Part shown: in pieces, positions 7,965-12,307 of the stretch
Numbering within the stretch: the first letter of the stretch is position 1
Layout: every line of letters begins with the position of its first letter
NCBI GenBank assembly: GCA_964458275.1
Contig: CAYWIE010000058.1
Location: 1-12,307 of the forward strand
Reading direction: 5' to 3'
Length of the DNA: 12,307 bases
Source of the DNA: HGM04593 sp964458275
GTDB taxonomy: Bacteria > Bacteroidota > Bacteroidia > Bacteroidales > Bacteroidaceae
The notes under the pieces: generated by a model
Database searches by the model: none
The model's input: only the letters and a program-made list of their open reading frames with translations
Told to the model about the DNA's origin: nothing
Program-made: the position numbers and the translations under genes

Positions 7965-8627
7965 ATGAATGTAAAAATAGAAGAGAGCTGGAAAAGAGAA
8001 CTTGCCACAGAATTCGAAAAGCCCTACTTTGCCGAACTCACAGAATTTGTGCGCAACGAATACTCAACGACAACCGTCTACCCCCCAGCCAGACTCATAT
8101 TCAACGCATTCGACCACTGCCCGTTTGACGAGACAAAAGTAGTAATCATCGGGCAAGACCCCTATCATGGTGCAGGACAAGCAAACGGACTCTGCTTCTC
8201 TGTCAACAAAGAGATAAAGATGCCGCCATCGCTTGTGAACATCTTCAAAGAGATAGCATCGGACACAGGAAAGCCCATGCCCGCCGACGGCGACCTCACA
8301 CGATGGAGCAAACAAGGAGTGCTGCTGCTGAACGCCACGCTCACCGTAAGAGCCGGCAGCGCAGGCTCACACCAACGCCGCGGATGGGAGACATTCACTG
8401 ACGCCGCTATACGCATCCTTGCCGAAAAGCGGGAGAATCTTGTATTCATACTTTGGGGAAGCTACGCACAGCAGAAAGGAGCATTCATAGACCGCACCAA
8501 GCACCTTGTGCTTTCCTCGCACCACCCATCCCCTCTATCGGCATACGCAGGCTTCTTCGGCAACCACCACTTCACACTCACCAACGACTACCTTACCAAA
8601 CACGGCAAAGAACCGATAGATTGGTAA
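7965..8627 (+). CDS. ung: Uracil-DNA glycosylase (family 1)
   Basis: Ung removes uracil from DNA, made by cytosine deamination or dUTP incorporation, as the first step of base excision repair. All family 1 landmarks are present in the 220-residue product. The water-activating motif GQDPYH lies at 63-68 with catalytic Asp65 and Tyr67, which excludes thymine from the pocket. Phe78 stacks on uracil, Asn123 (in LLNATLTV) reads its edge, and the DNA-intercalation loop HPSPLS at 187-192 contains His187. Length and spacing match E. coli Ung almost residue for residue. The gene starts 10 nt after the asnA stop, so it is probably co-transcribed and possibly translationally coupled. Nothing looks truncated or substituted. 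Confidence 0.98.
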   Translation: MNVKIEESWKRELATEFEKPYFAELTEFVRNEYSTTTVYPPARLIFNAFDHCPFDETKVVIIGQDPYHGAGQANGLCFSVNKEIKMPPSLVNIFKEIASDTGKPMPADGDLTRWSKQGVLLLNATLTVRAGSAGSHQRRGWETFTDAAIRILAEKRENLVFILWGSYAQQKGAFIDRTKHLVLSSHHPSPLSAYAGFFGNHHFTLTNDYLTKHGKEPIDW

Positions 8628-8647
8628 GTGGGAATACCGTAACACGT

Positions 8648-9763
8648 ATGAAATCCGCCATAAAGACATTGATTTTCTCAGCCGTTGCACTGGTAGCGAC
8701 ATCGTGCAGCACACCCGCGAACACCCCGGAAACAATCGGCAACATGCCTGAATATGAGCAGGGCTACCGGTTAGGCGTATCAGCCTGCTATGCAGCCACC
8801 AAAAGCAACAGCATGCTGCTTGCAGGCGGATGCAATTTCCCCGACACCCCCGCGGCCGACGGAGGCAAGAAAAGATACTACAAAGGAATATACCGCACAA
8901 GCACAAACGGCAATCTGCAATGGGAAATGATAGGAGAATTGCCCGAAACATCAGCCTACGGAGTATCACTGCAATACGGCAATGACCTTATCATAGCAGG
9001 CGGAATGAATGAAGAAGGCGCAACGTCAGCAGTCCTGAAGATAACATACAGAAACGGCAACTGCACAACAGAGAAACTGCCACCGTTGCCATGCACCATC
9101 GACAATGCCAGTGGCGCCGTATCAGGAAACAACATATATGTCGCAGGAGGCAATGCCGGCGGCAAAGCATCAGCCCGGCTGTTCACCCTCGACATAAACG
9201 AAACCTCAAAAGGCTGGCAAGAACTCGCTCCCTTTCCCGGCAGCGGAAGAGTGCAGCCTGTATGCGCAGCCACAAAAGAAGCACTCTATCTTTGGGGAGG
9301 ATTCACCCCAAAGGACTCCACAACAAATGCCAAAGTACATACCGACGGCTACAAATACGATTACAAGCTCGACAAATGGACACCGTTGCCAACGGTAACA
9401 GATGAAAACGGAGCGGAATTGACACTTTCGGGCGGCACCGCCATAGTGTACGACGAAACCCACATCATTGCAGCAGGCGGCGTAAACCGCACAATTTTTG
9501 AAGATGCCATATCCGGCACATACGCCTGTATACCGCAAAAAGAGTACATGAGACAAACGGCAGAGTGGTACAAGTTCAACAACCGGCTGATGATGTTCGA
9601 CACCAAGAGCGGAGTATGGAGCATAATCCGGACAAGTCCGCAATATGCACGCGCAGGAGCACTCCTCACAACAGATGGAGAAGAGATATACTGCATAGGA
9701 GGAGAGCTGAAGCCCGGCATCCGCACACCTGAGATAGTCAGGACCCGGCTCACAAAGCAATGA
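8648..9763 (+). CDS. Kelch-repeat lipoprotein, NanM-like cyclically permuted mutarotase family
   Basis: The 371-residue product begins with a lipoprotein signal peptide (MKSAIKTLIFSAVALVATSC). The lipobox ends at Cys20, so the mature protein is lipid-anchored. Six kelch-type Gly-Gly signatures follow, ending near residues 61, 119, 168, 218, 278 and 352, consistent with a six-bladed beta-propeller. The segment GGCNFPDTPAADGGKK (60-75) resembles the NanM N-acetylneuraminate mutarotase / cyclically permuted mutarotase family, which interconverts sialic acid anomers in the periplasm. The family call rests on motif memory, and the substrate is inferred. No nanA, nanE or sialidase gene is nearby. 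I chose ATG 8648, 20 nt after ung. The frame stays open back to 8453, but that start would overlap ung by 175 nt and bury the signal peptide. It is last in the cluster, and no strong promoter precedes it. Confidence 0.85.
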   Translation: MKSAIKTLIFSAVALVATSCSTPANTPETIGNMPEYEQGYRLGVSACYAATKSNSMLLAGGCNFPDTPAADGGKKRYYKGIYRTSTNGNLQWEMIGELPETSAYGVSLQYGNDLIIAGGMNEEGATSAVLKITYRNGNCTTEKLPPLPCTIDNASGAVSGNNIYVAGGNAGGKASARLFTLDINETSKGWQELAPFPGSGRVQPVCAATKEALYLWGGFTPKDSTTNAKVHTDGYKYDYKLDKWTPLPTVTDENGAELTLSGGTAIVYDETHIIAAGGVNRTIFEDAISGTYACIPQKEYMRQTAEWYKFNNRLMMFDTKSGVWSIIRTSPQYARAGALLTTDGEEIYCIGGELKPGIRTPEIVRTRLTKQ

Positions 9764-9793
9764 ATATAGAAAACTTTTACAATAAAATTTGAA

Positions 9794-9813
9794 CAGCTTC
9801 TAAGGAAGTTCTG
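9794..9813. terminator. Possible terminator hairpin between convergent genes
   Basis: CAGCTTC (9794-9800) and GAAGTTCTG (9805-9813) pair across the loop TAAG with a two-base bulge, giving a seven-pair stem. The structure overlaps the glycosyltransferase stop codon. In the leftward direction it is followed by TTCAAATTTT, a moderately T-rich tail, so it could end the mtaB/glycosyltransferase transcript. In the rightward direction no T-run follows, so support for stopping the secA cluster is poor. A neighbouring dyad, GAAGCG-A-CGCTTC (9815-9827), lies inside the glycosyltransferase gene. Confidence 0.35.
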
Positions 9814-10816
9814 AGAAGCGACGCTTCCCACCGGCATAATATTTCCAAAGGATAGAGTATGAGACTCTCTCCGTAATCTTATTTTCCACGCACTTTTCAA
9901 TGTTCTCTCTGCGCATGGCAGAATATCCGCTCTTTATGCGACCGAAATCCCGGCGCGCCTGAAGAATGGCACGACAGCCTGCCGCATCGCCTGAGAGAAG
10001 AGATTTGAATGCAGCCACATAATCGAGTATCGCACGCACAAACATAGTGTAACGAAGTTCCTCCTCAGGAAGATTCTTATAGAGCATCAACAGATTGTTG
10101 CGGAAATTAAGATAAGTCTTTCGCGGATTGCTCTTGTTCAAGGTAGCTCCACCAACATGATAGACAACACTTTGCGGAACGCAGACTATGCGGCGCCCTC
10201 TCGAACGCAAACGCCAACAAAGGTCAATCTCCTCCATATGAGCAAAGAAAGAACCATCTAACCCTCCTGCAGCCCTGTAGTCGTCGGAACGCACCATAAG
10301 TGCAGCGCCTGTTGCCCAAAAAAGGTCTGCAACAGAATCATATTGCGCACTATCACATTCCACAGTATCGAATATGCGCCCACGGCAGAAAGGATAGCCA
10401 TATCTGTCAATGAACCCGCCGCAGGCTCCGGCATACTCAAATTCATTCTTATTCTTGTAACTAAGCAACTTAGGCTGGCATGCCGCAACATCGGGATTGG
10501 CGTTCATATATTCGAGCATAGGAACGAGCCAATCCTCCGTTACCTCAACATCGGAGTTCAGCAACAGAAAATACTCAGCCTCCACCTGAGCAAGCGCAAG
10601 ATTATATCCATCGGCAAAACCATGATTCTTTGCCAAGCAGATTAATTTCACATCGGGAAACTCCTCGCGCATCACCTGCACCGAATCGTCCGTAGAGCAG
10701 TTGTCAGCCACAATCACTTCTGCCTGAGGAGAATATGCAACAGCGGAAGGCAGAAAGGTACGCAACATCTCTGCCCCGTTATAATTCAATATCACTACTG
10801 CAATCTGTTTCTTCAT
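9800..10816 (-). CDS. Family 2 glycosyltransferase (rhamnosyltransferase-like)
   Basis: This 338-residue enzyme has the GT-A fold signature of glycosyltransferase family 2. The N-terminal strand-loop is VVILNYNG (7-14), followed by VIVADNCSTDDS (34-45) for the nucleotide. The DXD-like metal/nucleotide-sugar motif is LLNSDVEV (85-92), and WATGAALMVR (167-176) lies in the acceptor region. The likely catalytic acidic motif is EEIDLCWRLRSRG (195-207). This pattern is common to WbbL-like rhamnosyltransferases, but donor and acceptor cannot be read from sequence. No signal peptide or clear membrane helix is present, so it should work at the cytosolic face of the inner membrane. It begins 8 nt after the mtaB stop and is probably co-transcribed and translationally coupled to it. 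There are no other glycan genes in the window. It converges on the kelch gene with 36 nt between stops. Confidence 0.92.
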   Translation of the reverse strand: MKKQIAVVILNYNGAEMLRTFLPSAVAYSPQAEVIVADNCSTDDSVQVMREEFPDVKLICLAKNHGFADGYNLALAQVEAEYFLLLNSDVEVTEDWLVPMLEYMNANPDVAACQPKLLSYKNKNEFEYAGACGGFIDRYGYPFCRGRIFDTVECDSAQYDSVADLFWATGAALMVRSDDYRAAGGLDGSFFAHMEEIDLCWRLRSRGRRIVCVPQSVVYHVGGATLNKSNPRKTYLNFRNNLLMLYKNLPEEELRYTMFVRAILDYVAAFKSLLSGDAAGCRAILQARRDFGRIKSGYSAMRRENIEKCVENKITERVSYSILWKYYAGGKRRFSELP

Positions 10817-10824
10817 ACCCTACT

Positions 10825-12153
10825 CTACCCGATGCTTAGTATTTCGTCGGCTATCAGTGCCGAACCATCTTCGTTGAACCCGCCAAGCTTCACTCTCGCA
10901 ATCCTGTTGATACACCTGTCGTCGCGCTCGGCTTCTACACGGATATAATTCTCAGTGAATCCGCTCATAGGCATTCCGGGACGCGGTTTCTCGAAGAGGA
11001 CAAGCGCCTCAGTCCCACAGTAGCGGCGATAGAAAGAGATTCGTTTCTCCTCGGAAAGCTCGATGAGCATTTTACTGCGACGCTGCTTCTCGGCAGGAGA
11101 CACAGCACCATCAATAGCCAATGCCCTCGTCCCCGGACGCTCCGAGTAACTGAACACATGCAGCTGGGAAATATCAAGACTCTTGATAAAATCGTATGAC
11201 TTCTGAAAAAGTTCATCGCTCTCTCCGCGCGTACCCACAATAACATCCACTCCGATGAAAGCATCGGGAAGCAAACGGCGCACAGTGGCAATCTTTTCGC
11301 CGAAGAAAGCAGTATCGTAACGGCGGTGCATCAGTTTAAGCACCTCGTCGCTGCCCGCCTGCAAAGGAATATGGAGATGAGGCATGAAACTGCGCGACTC
11401 AGAGATATAATCTATTATCTCGTCAGTTATGAGGTTAGGCTCGATAGAAGAGATTCTGTAACGCGATATTCCCTCAACCTTGTCGAGCTCCTTTACAAGC
11501 GTAGTAAATTTCTCGCCGGTGCTTTTTCCAAAATCACCGATATTGACTCCGGTAATTACAATCTCGCGTCCTCCCTCCGCAGCGACATTTTCGGCTTGCG
11601 CTACAAGGTCGGCAATATGGGGATTGCGGCTGCGGCCGCGGGCAAAAGGAATGGTACAGTAGGTACAGAAATAATCACATCCATCCTGCACCTTCAGAAA
11701 ATATCGGGTCCTGTCGCCACGCGCACACGATGGCACGAAGTTGCGGACATCCTTAGCCGGCTGAACAAACCAATCGCCACAGTAGGCGCGTTTCTCCAGA
11801 TTACCAAGGTAGTTCAGAATGTCGCCTTTCTTGTCTATTCCAAGCACAACATCCACCCCCTCCTCCTGCGCCAGTCTTTCGGGAGACAACTGCGCATAAC
11901 AGCCCGTAACGACAACATATGCACCGGGATGCTTGCGGATAAGCTTATGTATAGCCTGCCTGCACTTCTTCTCGGCCTCCTGCGTAACCGCGCAGCTGTT
12001 TATAATGCAAATATCAGCAGTCTCGCCCCGCTTGGCAGTCCTTATTCCCGCCTCCTGCAATGTCCGCTCAATACTCGAAGTCTCTGAGAAATTGAGCTTA
12101 CATCCGAGTGTATAGTAGACTGCCTTTTTATCTTTAAAGTGAAATTTTTCCAT
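10825..12153 (-). CDS. mtaB: tRNA t6A37 methylthiotransferase MtaB
   Basis: MtaB adds a methylthio group to t6A at position 37 of tRNAs that read ANN codons, giving ms2t6A and improving decoding. With the start at 12153 the product has 442 residues. The N-terminal methylthiotransferase domain carries the three cluster-binding cysteines Cys18 (YTLGCKLN), Cys54 (NSCAVT) and Cys85 (VTGCYAQ). The radical-SAM motif CDYFCTYC gives Cys159, Cys163 and Cys166 for the second [4Fe-4S] cluster. The last 65 residues or so form a TRAM RNA-binding domain. TLGCKLNFSE favours MtaB over MiaB or RimO. The open frame continues 39 codons upstream to a TTG at 12270. I reject that start because it adds a hydrophobic stretch foreign to a cytosolic enzyme and lies upstream of a candidate -7 box. 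An alternative ATG lies at 12168. Confidence 0.95.
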   Translation of the reverse strand: MEKFHFKDKKAVYYTLGCKLNFSETSSIERTLQEAGIRTAKRGETADICIINSCAVTQEAEKKCRQAIHKLIRKHPGAYVVVTGCYAQLSPERLAQEEGVDVVLGIDKKGDILNYLGNLEKRAYCGDWFVQPAKDVRNFVPSCARGDRTRYFLKVQDGCDYFCTYCTIPFARGRSRNPHIADLVAQAENVAAEGGREIVITGVNIGDFGKSTGEKFTTLVKELDKVEGISRYRISSIEPNLITDEIIDYISESRSFMPHLHIPLQAGSDEVLKLMHRRYDTAFFGEKIATVRRLLPDAFIGVDVIVGTRGESDELFQKSYDFIKSLDISQLHVFSYSERPGTRALAIDGAVSPAEKQRRSKMLIELSEEKRISFYRRYCGTEALVLFEKPRPGMPMSGFTENYIRVEAERDDRCINRIARVKLGGFNEDGSALIADEILSIG

Positions 12154-12185
12154 CTTTTTACAAATCATTTTCCGGATTCTTGACG

Positions 12186-12193
12186 CGAAGATA
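12186..12193 (-). promoter_or_regulatory. Candidate -7 element for the mtaB/glycosyltransferase pair
   Basis: Read leftward, TATCTTCG differs from the Bacteroidales -7 consensus TAnnTTTG by one base. A TTTG occurs at 12218-12221, but the 24-nt spacer is longer than the usual 19-21. Transcription would start near 12180, about 27 bases before the chosen mtaB ATG. That placement supports the internal start at 12153 over the longest open frame. The match is weaker than those at 22-52 or 287-294. Confidence 0.35.
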
Positions 12194-12253
12194 GTGAGAA
12201 AAAACGAAATCATCATCCAAATGAGATGCACAAAGGGTAGAAGTAACATTATT

Positions 12254-12307
12254 TTATTTAAGTTTCGCAAGTAGCTTTATGCCGTTTTCTTTTCCGAACA
12301 TAGTTTT
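12254..12307 (-). CDS. Possible C-terminal end of a leftward gene cut by the right edge
   Basis: A leftward frame enters from the right edge and reads KTMFGKENGIKLLAKLK before a TAA at 12254-12256. That is 17 codons, with codons similar to the genes in the window and an amphipathic, lysine-rich tail that would suit a protein end. It lies about 100 bases before the mtaB start in the same orientation. The fragment is too short to identify. The opposite strand also has a possible start (ATG at 12280, MPFSFPNIV, then the edge), so the true gene could instead run rightward off the window. Confidence 0.3.
   Translation of the reverse strand, partial: KTMFGKENGIKLLAKLK

Noticed and set aside
8453..8647. 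Upstream extension of the kelch gene to an ATG inside ung
   Set aside because: It would overlap ung by 175 nt and place the lipoprotein signal peptide in the middle of the protein. The ATG at 8648 gives a proper N-terminus.
1..12307. Strand-wide C-over-G excess as evidence of replication direction
   Set aside because: Hand counts on sample lines were inconsistent (C 26/G 7 at 11821-11880, C 21/G 21 at 5281-5340, C 10/G 13 at 10081-10140). A full cumulative skew would be needed.
1..12307. Mobile elements, CRISPR arrays, tRNA genes, toxin-antitoxin or defence modules
   Set aside because: No transposase-like product, regularly spaced repeats, tRNA-like cloverleaf or small paired genes were seen. 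Almost all sequence is occupied by recognisable core genes.

Overview
The window reads as ordinary chromosomal backbone of a Bacteroidales bacterium (phylum Bacteroidota). Three things point there. The long SecA (1105 aa) has extra segments typical of this phylum. The DUF5686 outer-membrane protein with an N-terminal carboxypeptidase-regulatory-like domain is largely restricted to Bacteroidota. Promoters match the Bacteroidales pattern (-33 TTTG, about 20 nt spacer, -7 TAnnTTTG) rather than the E. coli one. Genus cannot be fixed from sequence reading alone.

Layout. Bases 1-343 are an AT-rich intergenic region. It holds a near-perfect leftward promoter for a gene off the left edge and a rightward promoter for the DUF5686 gene (344-2932, +). 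A 192-nt gap with a second -7 element then leads into a rightward cluster: secA (3125-6442), an acidic protein of unknown function (6465-6896), asnA (6917-7954), ung (7965-8627) and a kelch-type lipoprotein resembling NanM mutarotase (8648-9763). The gaps inside this cluster are 22, 20, 10 and 20 nt and no internal promoter was seen, so it is probably one operon. It converges on a leftward pair, mtaB (10825-12153, -) followed 8 nt later by a family 2 glycosyltransferase (9800-10816, -). A possible C-terminal fragment of another leftward gene touches the right edge.

How the genes relate. secA and the DUF5686 barrel both concern the envelope: SecA drives export of precursors such as the barrel and the kelch lipoprotein. 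The rest of the cluster is functionally mixed (asparagine synthesis, uracil repair, a likely sugar mutarotase), so co-transcription looks like shared housekeeping expression rather than a pathway. The leftward pair joins tRNA hypermodification to glycan assembly, again without an obvious functional link.

I found no mobile element, CRISPR array, tRNA, rRNA or evident new defence system. The points most worth checking are the uncharacterised acidic protein between secA and asnA, the NanM-like lipoprotein with no sialic-acid genes around it, the stem-loops placed almost at the predicted 5' ends of two transcripts, and the start choice for mtaB.
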